This document shows, in pieces, positions 1 to 12,700 of a stretch of 64,000 nt of DNA. The stretch is from Budorcas taxicolor. Taxonomy: Eukaryota > Chordata > Mammalia > Artiodactyla > Bovidae. Within the stretch, counting starts at the first letter, position 1; each line of letters begins with the position of its first letter. The notes under the pieces are model-generated. The model was not told the origin of the DNA. It made no database searches and saw nothing but the letters and a program-made list of their open reading frames with translations. The stretch spans positions 147,031,622 to 147,095,621 of the forward strand of contig NC_068920.1 in the NCBI RefSeq assembly GCF_023091745.1, in the 5' to 3' direction. Made by a program: the position numbers and the translations under genes.

Positions 1-589
1 GAAAAATGAACACATTAATGCTTGTGGTCCATCTTTTATTTAATGAGAAATTCTTACATACCATACCATAATTTATTCATTACCTATAAAACCCTGCAGA
101 TAATCTTGAACACTGTACATGCTGACTATCCACATAACAGGTTCTTCTAATAGCTTTGTTTTCCATTTTAGCTTATAAACACAGACAACCTATCTTTTAG
201 CTCTTAACAACACCAAGGTATGCTTTTGCATAACTACTACTAATATTTGCCATGTGAAGGTCATCTGTTCATGTTCTCTCTTAAAAATGAAAAATACTTA
301 ATACTGTACAGGTACTTAAATGTCACTTTTCACCTTCAAAGCATTTTATTCACATTGGATGGTAAATTCTCTAATACCCCATGTAAGATAAATAGTATTA
401 TTTCTACTATATAAATAAGAAAAACCAGGAGATGAATTCTTAGCCCAGGGAGAATTACATTTCAGAGTAAGAATTCAGACTACCTAATCTTTCCCTTCCT
501 TAATTGAAGCCTCCTGGTAAAATCCAAAATATCCACAGGCTGTCACACAGATAATTAGCAAAAGCATCACCGTAAGAGGCCCAGCTTAC
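1..589 (-). other. TAF1B intron 7 (partial)
   Basis: Intronic sequence downstream of exon 7. I found no exon matching the next TAF1B segment, so exon 8 lies outside the window. A degraded MIR-like stretch may lie near 395-500. The rest is AT-rich unique DNA. Confidence 0.8.
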
Positions 590-746
590 CTTAAAAGATC
601 TGAAAGAGTAATTGTCTCTCTCTGCCAAAGTAATGACAGATAGCAGAAGGCTAGCGTCCGTGGTACACTCATCTTCATGATCCCCTTTTCCTTCCGCAGC
701 GAATATTCCACTCCATCAAGAGACCCAGAACAGACAGAGGTCGTTT
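590..746 (-). CDS. TAF1B: TAF1B exon 7 (residues 185-236, start of cyclin-like fold)
   Basis: The acceptor is TTTGTCCCTTAAG and the donor is TTTTAAG|GTAAGC. The exon encodes ETTSVCSGSLDGVEYS and ends with TLAFCYLSLLWQRETITL followed by SDLLR, the first helices of the N-terminal cyclin-like repeat. It ends in phase 2, so the transcript must continue past the left edge. Relative to the human protein as I remember it, one extra Thr appears after the first residue. Confidence 0.95.
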
Positions 747-3700
747 CTTAAGGGACAAATGGAGATTTTTTTTTTAAGTGTAAGCAACTATTTTGGACAA
801 GAAAAGAAGAAAAACAGCAAAATCCAAAGAGGTATTTTAAGTATCTTAAAATTATCGATAGATTCTTTACACAAAGCAACTTGGCAATAAAGGGCAGTAA
901 TGATTTGGAAGAAAACTGGCCAAAACGTTAAGTGCTGGTTCTCTGTGGGAGTGGGGTGCGTGGAGAGTCTCAGGAGCGATCTGTCTTTCCTGGATTTTTT
1001 TGTAGTGAATGGGAGCAAGTTTTCAAATAAATAAAAGGACAAACAATTACTAAGCGAAGCAAAAATGTGTCATTCCTTTGAGTCACGCCTCAACTTCCGT
1101 GTCCCCTTCTCCGACAGGCTCTCCAAACAATAGCTAAGGCAGCACCTCTCCCACTCCCATGCTCCAGGCGTCCTCCCCCGTGGCATTATTTCATCCTGGG
1201 TGCATTCCTTCCACAAACACTTGTCCATCTTACTCTGTGCCTCTCTTCCAGGTCTGGGGAAATGACTGTACAGTATCTCATCTCTCCTTAAGCTTACATA
1301 CTAGTAGTGAGGGACAGTAAATGACCAAAAAAAAAAAAAAACCTGACAGACAGTGGTTAAGAGCAACATGGAAAAGAGCACTGTAGGGGCATACAGAGCA
1401 ATGGGAAGGGAAGAGACCTGTGCTTTTTCACAAGGGTGGTCCCAGAAGCCCTGTGGGGAGGGTGACACCTGAGCAGAGAGCTGGATGAAATCAGAGAGGA
1501 AGGCTGAAGCATCTGGGAAGGAACACCGAGTCTATCAGCAGAGTCAACCTGAAGGAACAGCAAGGAAGCCAGTGTGGCTAGAGCACCACGGGTGAGGGGG
1601 ACAGTGGCAGGAGATGACCAGAGAGAACTGTTAGATGACAAGAAACCAAACTGTTAAAGGGCTTTGTTGGCCATGATCTGTCCTTCAGATTTTCAACTAA
1701 GTATAATAAGAGTTTTCCGGAAACTTTTAAACAGAAGAGCAACATAATCTCATTTCTGATTTTTAAAAGGTTACTCTGGCTGCTATGAAGAATGGAATTA
1801 GGGGACGGCACACAGGAGACCATGATGCCAGGTCTGCAGCAATGGGTCCTTATCCTGCAGATGGTGAGGGGCAGCTGGACCCTGGACATATTCTGAAGGC
1901 AGAGTCAGAAACATATGCTGATAGACTGGATGTGAAGTATGAGAAAACAAGGGGAAACGAGTAGAAGTCTAAGGTTTTGGGGCCTGAGCAACAAGAAGAA
2001 TGGAGATGTCCCTTACTGAGACAAGGAAGGTGGCAGATCAGGCCTGACCACAGAAATCAAGATATCAGACCCACACATGTTAAGTGTAAGACTTTATTAA
2101 ACATGCAAACTAGGCAGCTGAATATAAAATTCTAGAGTTGAGAGGATAGGAATTTTAGAGTTGTTGAATATAGCTGGTGTTTAAAGCCAGGAATGAGGGT
2201 AGATGGAAAACCAGGACTAGGAATAACCCTGAGAGACTCCAAGTTTTCTTGGGCAAAAACTCTCCAATTTATCCTTCAAAATCCCCTTTTCTAAATCCTG
2301 AAGATCCTTTCTTCATAGCATTTATCAGGAACTGCCCTATTCTTTTTCACATGTGCATTTATTGTCCAGCTCCTCCCAGGACACTCTAGGCAGCTTGAAG
2401 ACAGACAGTATTGCTCACCATGGCATCCACAGAGCTCAGAACAGGCTCCAGGTAGAGAAGGAACCCAATAAATATTTGGTGACCAATGGTCTAGCAGCTC
2501 TACTTCAAAGATTTCATCTTAGTGAAATGATTTTTTAAAAATGCAAAGGTTCAGGGTCAAGGCATGTTATGGCAACACTGTTTATAATAAGGAAATAATT
2601 TAAAACAACCTAAGTGACTAGAATAGAAATTTAATTAACTAACTCCATGCAATGAAAACAGTGCATAACAATTTACACAATGCTTTGTGTAAACACATTG
2701 GACGGTTTCCAGGTACAGCTGTTGGACCAGGTATGTTAGCATCACCTGACAACATGGTAGGGATGCAAATTATTGAGCTCACCGGCCCTCCATCCCTACC
2801 ATCCCTCCGATGGATGCTAAAGGCCAATGACTACGGTTTTAAAAGAATATACAGGGACACAGATTTTTATATCATTTTTAAAACTTCTCTATATATTACC
2901 TATATAAAAACATGTAGGAACTTCCAGTTAAGATGGCAGATTGAAAACAACACATTAGCTTCTGTTTTGTCCTACTTTAATTATAAAGAAATTTTTAATA
3001 TATATACATATAAGAACAAATAATGTGGAAAAAGAGATAACAGCAATAAAATGTTAAAAGCTGAAAAGCAAATGGACAGGTGATTATTGCCTTAGCAGTG
3101 CTGAGAAAGCTGGATTCACAGCCAGCAGTAGGGAAGGCAGAATTCAATGTAATTTTCCCTGGGGACCTCTAAGGAAGGCTCAGGAGTTGGTTAAACCAGG
3201 TAGCCCTGGAAAATGCATGAGGTAAGACCAACACCAGGAGGACTGCTTGGAAGCCTAATCAAAAAGTTATACACCCAGATTCCTTCCCAAGCTCCATGCA
3301 ACCAAATGACTCCTCCTCCCCAGTCTTGCCCGAAAATTAGTTCCCAGGACAGTCGGGGTTATACCCTCCAAAAAAAAAAAAAGAAAAAGACTCAGATGTT
3401 TCTGGAAAATCTGGTCAGCTGAGGGGTAAAAGATTTAAAGATGACAATGCTGGAGGTTTACCAAGAAAATAAACCAGAGCAGAAGTGACAAGACTTACTG
3501 TGGGTAGAAAGCTTTCAATCAACTTTTCAATCTCCATTCTTAAACAGGACTAGCCTTCTTAGGCTTGCTAAGCACTTGAAGAAACCCTCTAGTATAAAAG
3601 GCAAAGAAAGAAAGAAAGTAAAGTCGCTCAGTCGTGTCCGATTCTTTGTGACCCCATGGACTGTAGCCTACTAGGCTCCTCCATCCATGGGATTTTCCAG

Positions 3701-6700
3701 GCAAGCATACTGGAGTGGGTTGCCATTTCCTTCTCTAGGAGATGTTCCTGACCCAGGGATTGAACCTGGGTCTCCCGCATTGTAGGAAGACACTTTACCG
3801 TCAAATCTTTAAATCAGTGGGAAATAACATTAATATCCTCAGCAAAATAAGAAAAGATGCTCCACAAATTGAGGGTGTGAACCAAGAAAGAAGATGAAGT
3901 GAGATAAAGAAATCAGAAATTTAACCACAGACAGGTGGCAGACTTCTCGGGATGGTGGTAAAGAGATCCCCAAGACAGAGGTCTGGAGATACATCATTCT
4001 AGATCAAAGCAGCTCAGAAGTTCCAGGATCTATTATGGAAGACGAAATTGACAGCTAAGGAATTGAGAGATTGTCAGAACTGAGGGGAAGTGTGGAGATA
4101 CATTAGTAATAGATTATAGATTCATGGATTATAGATTCATAGTTTCACTAAGTTGTATTTGACTCTTCTGTGACCCCATGGACTGTAGCCTGCCAGGCTC
4201 CTCTGTCCATGGGGTTCTCCAGGCAACAATAGTGGATTGGATTGCCATTTCCTTCTCGAGGGAATCTTCCCAACCCAGGGATCAAATCTGTGTCTTCTGC
4301 ACTGGCAGGCAGATTCTTACCACTGAGCCACCTGGGAAGCCCAGATTATAGATTAGTAATAAATAAATAGAAAGCCTGCCTGGAGAATCCATGGACAGAG
4401 GAGCCTGGTAGGCTGCAGTCCATGGGGTTGCTAAGAGTCGGACACGAATGAGCGACTTCACTTTCACTTTTTACTTTCATGCACTGGAGAAGGAAATGGC
4501 AACCCACTCCAGTATTCTTGCCTGGAGAATCCCAGGGACAGGAAGCCTGGTGGGCTGCCATCTATGGGGTCACACGGAGTCGGACACGACTGAAGTGACT
4601 TAGCAGCAGCAGCAGCAAACAAATTATCAACTCTGGAAAAACCAAAGCATATACAGAAAAAATAATCATAGTAAGCTATATGACTCAGCTCTGATGGATA
4701 TTTATATATTTACAATTTAAGCACCAAAAAACTGACCAAGCAAAACATTATATTGGAAAGCTAGAGAAGGAGAAATTCATAATTGTGTGTTGGTAACTAC
4801 ATGGCAGGGGGTGGGGAGGGACAGTGAGGGATGAGTGAAAGAGCTAAGGCTTCATCATCCATAGTGGGAATTTAATTGCTCATGTGCAAAACAAGAAATC
4901 AAGATGTAGTAACAGAAGCATGTGATACAGCGATACAGCGTTTAAAAAAAAGTTGAAAATGAATGCCTCTGGGAAATGGGACATTTGAGGGAGATAGTGG
5001 ACTGCAATTTATTTTTATTTGTGTAACAAGTCCTATAAATCAAACTGAATCAACATACATGTAGAATTTTGATCAAAAAAATTTAAAGAATCAAGAAGTA
5101 GTTCACATTTTTGGAAAACAAAACTCGTGCTTTCTCTCTCTCTATATATATATATGAATAAAAAACCTTCTAGAATGTAGAAGAATACAGTGACAGTGGT
5201 TATTTTGGGGTGGTACAATAACTCATGAGTTTACTTTCTTTATGAACATCTGTTGGGTTTTTTTTTGTTTGTTTGTTTGTTTTTCAGCCAGGCCACACAG
5301 CTTACAGGATCTTAATTCCCTAATGAGGGATTAAACCCGGGCCCCAGCAGTAGAAGGGCCGAGTTCTAACCACTGGACTGCCAGGGAATTCCCATGAATA
5401 TCTGAATTTTATAGTTTTACATTAATAATGAGTTGTTTTAATAGTTACATTTAATAGAAAAATGAAAATAAAGCTCTAAGGATCATCATTTACTAAGAAA
5501 CAAACATGCAAACAAAAATCCCTAACACAGGTAAACAATCACAATGTCTTACTAAAAAGGCTCGGATGGCTTCAGAGTCCTGGTTTTCTGAGATTTTTTG
5601 AGTCAGGTGGCCTGAGGCACGGAAAAGGAAGCCCCACAAGCCATGCTGCCTGATTATCCTAAGACTTAACTTCTTTGGACACAAAATGTAACTTATTTGA
5701 TAACTGTGTCATTGTGCAGCCCATCAAGAAATGCAGTTATGCTGAAGGAAAAAAAGGAAATGACAAAAAATAAAAAGAAACATGGATATGCTGATAAAAG
5801 GAATTTTTAATCTCTGGAGGGTGAGGGGCTTGCAAAGAAGCAGTCCATACTAGAAATGTTTTGTTGAAAATTTTACACAACCACATGTAATGCAGACTTC
5901 AGCAATTCCTAACACCAGGAAGTTTGCAGGCTATCTCCCAAACAACTGTAGTAGTACACATCAAGACCTTCACAATCTATAATAAAATTTTTCTCTGTTT
6001 TCCATCATGTTTCTTTGTTTTTGTTTCTCAAAGTAATGTAGAAACAACTAAAATCATGAATAAATGCTCTGAGGAGAAAGTCTGAATCTGTAACCTTAAA
6101 TACACTCCTTATCTATTTTAAATTATGGAATTAAATCAGAAAGTAAGACATTCATGGACATGCGCGTGCGCGCGCACGCGCGCGCGCACACACACACACA
6201 CACACACAATATGGTGATCTGATTCGGCCTGCATTAGTCTACACAGAGAAACTGGGCAGCTTATCTTTGATTCCTGTCTATCTTACCACATGGCTAAGTT
6301 CTATTCGTTCTCTGCTACAACTTTTCTCTAATATTCTGAGCCCACGGCTATCTTACTTGAGCTAGCCTCCTTTTTGGATCTACCTATTGCTTGAAAAGTG
6401 AAAGTGTTAGTCATTCAGTCATGTCTGACTCTTTACACCCCATGGACTGTAGCCCGCCAGGCTCCTCCGCCCATGGGATTCTCAAGAACAGCTCCTGGAG
6501 TGGGGAGAAATTCCCTTCTTCAAGGGATCTTCCGGACCAGCAGAGATGGAACCTTGGTCTTCTGCAGGTAGATTCTTTCCCATCTAAGCCACCCAGGAAG
6601 CCCTACTGTTTAGTTCCCTGTAAAAATCACACCTAAAAGCTCATGCGGAAACAATGTACCTTTTTAAAAACTGCCCTAACATTTCATTCAGTTTACCTTT

Positions 6701-9700
6701 CTCCTTGCCATATGATTCAACAAATCATTCTTCCTTGCTAGGCCAAGTTCCCTTCCTTGGAATATGAAGAGACAGGACTACATTATTTCTAAGATGCACT
6801 GCCAGAGCATTAGTTTGTCATCTTTACCTGAGTGTGATGCTTTGATGATGGGGAAAGGCTTTGGGGTGCGGACATCAGGCTGAGACTCTGCTCCACTTTC
6901 AGCAAAAGACAGACAGCTCACGTCACTCAGCAGCTCAGGCTCACTCTCCCAGTCTGAATGGCTTGAATTATCTTCTAATACCTATTTTGTAAAAGAATAT
7001 AAATTATGATTATATTGGAATTACAACATAATTCATTTCCACAAACTGTAAACAATGCTTGAGCATCACAAACACTAGAGAAGGAACCACTCTAGAGACC
7101 TGCAGCCATCTGCCTGGTCCCTGAGACAAAGAGAGCCAGACTTCTGCACGTGCTCCTCAGCAGCTCCGGGCCATGTTTCTCAGATAAGGATGCCAAACAA
7201 GCACGAGCAGAGAAACAGGCAGACACAACAGGCCCAGTTCTCTCTGTAACTAACACCTCTCCTATAGCTCTAGCATCAACACCAATAAAAACATCAAGTG
7301 TCAATAATGACTCCAGACACACTGAGGCTTGACAATCATACATTATCTCTTACCATGATTTAATTTTTCACAAGTGTATCGCTGAAACAGCGGTCAGAGT
7401 GTCCCTTAGAAAGGTCAGCTGGCCAGCTACCTAAAGGCCTCATTAACTGACATGACCTTGGGGAGCTGATTACAGTCAAAAAGCCACTCTCTCAGTCATG
7501 TAGGCCAGAAACTTGATCTCACTGTGAGGAGATAAAGCTCATATTAAAGGAACTCACAGAGAATGAGACGGAAAAAATAACCCAGGGACAAGATAATGCT
7601 TGTTTCTTCTGTCAAGCACATCCCCTCTGGTAGGTGAGCCCACGAGGGGCCAGGCAACCATAAAGCTGGCTGATACATGGAGATCACTGAGAAAACTGAA
7701 GCAATCCTAAGGAAACTCCCACAGCACATGCTCAGCCCTCTGTCAGCCTCTGCGCCCTTCCCTGCTCCCATCTACAACAATGTCTCCCTCTGTGCACTTG
7801 ACTCCACCTTTCACTGTTGCTGTTCAGTCACTAAGTCGTGTCCAACTCTCTGCAACCCCATGGACGGCAGCATGCCAAGCTTCCTGGTCCTTCACCATCT
7901 CCTGGAGTTTGCTCAGACTCATGTCCATTGAGTCACTGATGCTATCCAACCACTTCATCCTCTGTTGGCCCCTTCTCCTTTCGCTCTCAACCTTTCCCAG
8001 CATCAGGGTCCTTCCAATGAATATTCAGAGCTCAGTTCTTGGTCCTCTTCTCTGTCTTTACTCCTCAGGGATGTCATCTGGTCTTGTAGTTTTAAATACC
8101 ATCTACTATGTATACTGTTTTCAATTCTAATGTGCACTCCCCCATCTCCATATTTTAACATCCCTGAAATCAGGACTATCTTACAGTCAGCGTCATGGCA
8201 CAACTTAATTTGCAGCATTTTCTTTTTTCTTGGGGGTACTTAAAAATAATGGTGCATCTTACAAACAGTGGTATTTTAGATTTGATTATAGTGTGAGCTG
8301 ACAACTTCCAAATTTCTATCTCCAGTCCAGATCTCTCCCCTGGAACTGAAGTGTATCTGAGGACTCCACATTTCCTCCTGGATGTCCAATAGCTGTCTCA
8401 AACTTACTGCCTAAAACTGAACTATCATTATTCCTGCTCCATCTGCTATTTGACTTCTCATTCCTGCAATTTCTAAATGTCTCATTTCTTTCACTAAACT
8501 CTGCGTGTGGAACCTATGAGACCCTAACCAAACAAGGAAACACTGGGCCAAGTTTCCAAGCTCTTAACAAATGTGTGTCAAACAGAGTCAGAATCCCTTG
8601 ACAGTCTAGAGAGTAAGAACCACACATAAAACACGTCAAAGCTTATCAAACTTGCATTTCCCAGCAGTGGAATCCTCCCCTTTTCCAAACAAAATGATCC
8701 ATGGCACATTTAATAAGCGGTGAAAAGCAAACTGCTAAAAATATAACTGCTTTGATGGACTGGGGTTGGGTGGTAAAGCATCCAGATGACAACTGAGCTG
8801 AATCTTGAAATGCCAGGTAAAGTAAGCAGGTGTTCCAAGCAAAAAGAGTAACATCTGTGAAACAGTTTTTAATAGTACAATGGTAGAAACTCCTTTAAAC
8901 TTCTATTTAGAAACTTAACCACAATTTTCTTTATGTTTCAACTGGTCAATAAGAAGTCAAAATTAATTTCAATGCCTACATCACTGACCCTTTCCTTCTA
9001 GACTATAAATGAAACCTCTTCAATGGAACTCCTCTGAAAACCATAATTCAGGTAAGGTGGAACTTCTTCATTTCTATCTCTCACCAGATATGTCTTTTGG
9101 TCCCACTTGTCAGACATGTGACTTACCGTAGCTTTCCTTCTGCTGGTATGAACTGGGTTTTTACAATATGCCTGCTTGCTCTTCTGAAGGTAGCGCTTCC
9201 AAAAATTATGCAAAACTTCATTCTAATGTGGAAGAGAAACAAGAATGCTTCAGGTTATGATGAAAATATACTGGCATATCCAGACCACAGAACCTCTATT
9301 CTCTTGTACTTCACATACTGCTTCCATCTAAATATATTCTTACCTTACTTAAATTTCCTTGAAAGAATTATCATTTCAGTATCAGGTATATGAGAAGCAC
9401 TGAATATAGTCTTCCTAATCTTAGATTTTAGGCAAGGAAGGAACTAGTTCCTTAAAATCACCTAGTTGAATCCCCTTCTTTTTACAAGTTAAATAAATTA
9501 AGATCCAGAGAAAGAAAGTCACTTACATGTGACTACACTTCTAGTTAGGAGCAAAGTTGCTATTGCATTTAGTGACCTACTGACACCCCCTTCCTCCTCC
9601 CATCCTCTGTCCAAGTGAAAATAAAACAAAACAAAGCAGCTTTTCCATTTATTCATCACCTACTGGGCACAAGGCATCCATAAGCTTTAACACAATCCTG

Positions 9701-12700
9701 CAAAACAGTTATTAGCTCATATTTTACCACTGAAGACACTGAGTAACATGGCCAAAATGACCCATAAATAGGATCTAGAGTCAGTTCTGACTCTGGAGCC
9801 TGGGTTATCATAACACCATTCCTGCAGCATTTAGCTGGTTAGGTCTAAACAGTCATACTTATCAGTTTATTTCAGAGAAACTGTTTTTAGGATAATCTCA
9901 ATGAAGTAGGTATCAACAGAAAGCTATACAGGTGTAAACCCTACTGAAGCTATTTGGTGGAACTACCTGAAACCATTTATTAAAAACTCTCATATATCGG
10001 ACCTATGCCAGGAGAAACCAGATTCACAAACCTGCAGGCTACCAGCGATCTTACCTAAGCAATGACTGTCAAGGTTAAGGCTCACCACTTGGGCTATGCA
10101 CTGGCCTATGAGTGACTCTGCCTGCCTGCTGCAGACATTCATTGCTTTTAATAGGAAAGGCTGCTTTACCAATCTTTTCTTGGTCACTTCAGTAGCTGAT
10201 CTTTCTTCCTTCACTTTTTGCTCTTGTTTTCATTTATGAGCATAGTGCTATATAATGTCCTATTCACTCATTCCACATACACATGGAAACTTCTCTCCAA
10301 CTAAGCTGACTCCAGCAGCATCAGTGTTACCTGGAAACTTGTTAGAAATGCAGATTCTTGGGCCCTACTCCAGACCTGCTTATCAGAAACTCTGGAATGG
10401 GGTCAAGCAATCTGTGTTTTAACAAGCCTTCCAAGTTGATTCTGATACACACTCAAGTTTGAAAACCACTGATTTAATGTACCACTGCACAAAGTGCATT
10501 TTCTGGAAGTCCTGATGGATGCTACTCCCCCCATCCCACCCACTCACATACACCAGAGGATTTTACTCTCAAATTGTGAATACTGCACATTGCATCCCCT
10601 AGGAAATGAAACAGCACATTAACACATAAAAGGCACCAATAAGTGGACAAAGTTGTTTGTTTTACTTTAACCTAATGTTTCCTAATTATCTGAAGACTAA
10701 AACCTTTCTTACTTTCTTTTGGATGTACTGCTTATTTACACCCTAGAGAACACATTTTGGGGATTGCTGGTCTTGCAAAAGGATTAAAGAAAAATCATCA
10801 GAAAAATGATTGTTTCTAACAGGCCAAGTGCTATTACTGATAACCCTACTACTCTTAATTCCACTCTAAGTCTACTGTTCCTCAAACAACAAAATGAAAG
10901 GCTAACATCTGAACTCAAATGGACTTACCTTTAACTCTGGGCCTACTCCAAGGCTCTGCAAGGCTTCTGCTTGTTGATAAAGTATGTGCTGAAAACCTTC
11001 ACACACATACCAATCCCAGCCTTTCTCTAAATGACAAATGACAGACTTCAGACATCTGAGTTTCTTACTTACTAAATGTAATGCTACTGCACAGTTACAG
11101 TTGTGTTTCACACACTTCAACTGGAATTTTTTCATATCCCTGAGTAGAGTTTCCATTCTTATACTCTCGCTTCCAATCTGGCAAATCTGTACACAAATGC
11201 TAAAGTACATTTAATTTTTCTGAAATATCAATATAAGGGCAGCAAAATGGTTAGTCACCACATTAAAAAAAGAAAACAAGTTTTATAAATGTACTGAACA
11301 ATGCCCAGCAGAAGCCTAAATGAAAGGATACTCAACACTCAGCCACTGTTTCTCCTCCGACTCCTCTGTTCCACCTCAAACAGAAAGGGAACAATGAGTA
11401 TTTGGAGAATGAATGAACCAAAGCGAAGAAAGGAAGCTCCAAGATGGCAGGAAAGGGCATAGAGCAAGAACACACAAAGAAAATGAACTGCTCAACAGCT
11501 TTCTCCTTTCATCAGGAAGGTTCCAGGTACGAGTGTGAAACCGAAAGCAAGGAAACTAAGATTTATTGAACTCGGTCCAGTCACCAAGTATTTTAAGTAT
11601 TAATAGGTTATTTTCTTGCAACCTCAAAACAGTCTTAAGAGATTCTGAAGGAATGGACAAAGCTACATGTTTAAACAAAACTACCAGTTAAAAGAAAATG
11701 CTCAAATCTGTTAAGACTCTTATGTTTTACCCCTCCCAGGTTGACAAATACTGCAACTCTGAGAAAATAAGCTTCTGAAGTCTGCTGCTATGACTCCAAG
11801 ATGCCCTCTTCCCTGAAGAAAGTCACAGGGTTCCTGTGCCCCTCCCTAACCTCAGTGTCACAAGGTCTCCCCGCCTCTGCTGCCTAACTCACTTTCTGGA
11901 AAGGGTTTTAGTTTGCATAGGAGACTGCAGCCATGAAATTAAAAGACGTTTACTCCTTGGAAGAAAAGCTATGACCAACCTAGATAGCATACTGAAAAGC
12001 AGAGACATTACTTTGCCGACTAAGGTCCGGCTAGTCAAGGCTATGGTTTTTCCAGTGGTCATGTATGGATGTGAGAGTTGGACTGTGAAGAAGGCTGAGT
12101 GCCGAAGAATTGATGCTTTTCAACTGTGGTGTTGGAGAAGACTCTTGAGAGTCCCTTGGACTGCAAGGAGATCCAACCAGTCCATTCTGAAGGAGATCAA
12201 CCCTGGGATTTCTTTGGAAGGAATGATGCTAAAGCTGAAGCTCCAGTACTTTGGACATCTCATGCGAAGAGTTGACTCATTGGAAAAGACTGATGCTGGG
12301 AGGGATTGGGGGCAGGAGGAGAAGGGGATGACCGAGGATGAGATGGCTGGATGGCATCACGGACTCGATGGACGTGAGTCTGAGTGAACTCCGGGAGATG
12401 GTGCTGGACAGGGAGGCCTGGTGTGCTGCGGTTCATGGGGTCGCAGAGAGTCGGACACGACTGAGCGACTGATCTGAACTGAAAATAAGAAGCCTGCAAA
12501 GGTGAGGGAGTTTAAACTCCCCAAGCTATAGCCAGCCACGTGTGCTCTCTCCTTCCTGCACCCTGTTCTGACACACTAATACAGTCGTATCTTAAATTCT
12601 GAGTCTGGGTTCCTACTCTGTATAATAAATGGTATTATCCTCTTACTTTACACATGAAGAAAGTAAGGAAAAAGAGGTTGAATATAAGACTCTCAACATT

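Larger units (their letters stand above)
747..6827 (-). other. TAF1B intron 6
   Basis: This 6.1-kb intron is the largest in the window. It holds an ancient interspersed repeat (about 1220-2250), an old L1-like fragment (about 2560-2900), two Bov-tA SINEs, a BOV-A2, a CHR SINE, a CG/CA microsatellite and a further Bov-tA near exon 6. The stretches between (about 2900-3600, 4620-5280, 5400-6160) show nothing recognisable. No open frame here looks coding. Confidence 0.85.
9223..10928 (-). other. TAF1B intron 4
   Basis: Intron of 1.7 kb with a MIR/L2-class fossil (about 9640-9825) and a MER5A-type DNA-transposon fossil (10305-10471). No other structure recognised. Confidence 0.85.

Noticed and set aside
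1..540. Search for TAF1B exon 8
   Set aside because: No frame here resembles the next protein segment, and no suitable acceptor/donor pair was seen.
11836..12387. 183-codon ORF as a host gene
   Set aside because: BovB C-terminus in TAF1B intron 3. The N-terminal 30 codons are unrelated intronic sequence.
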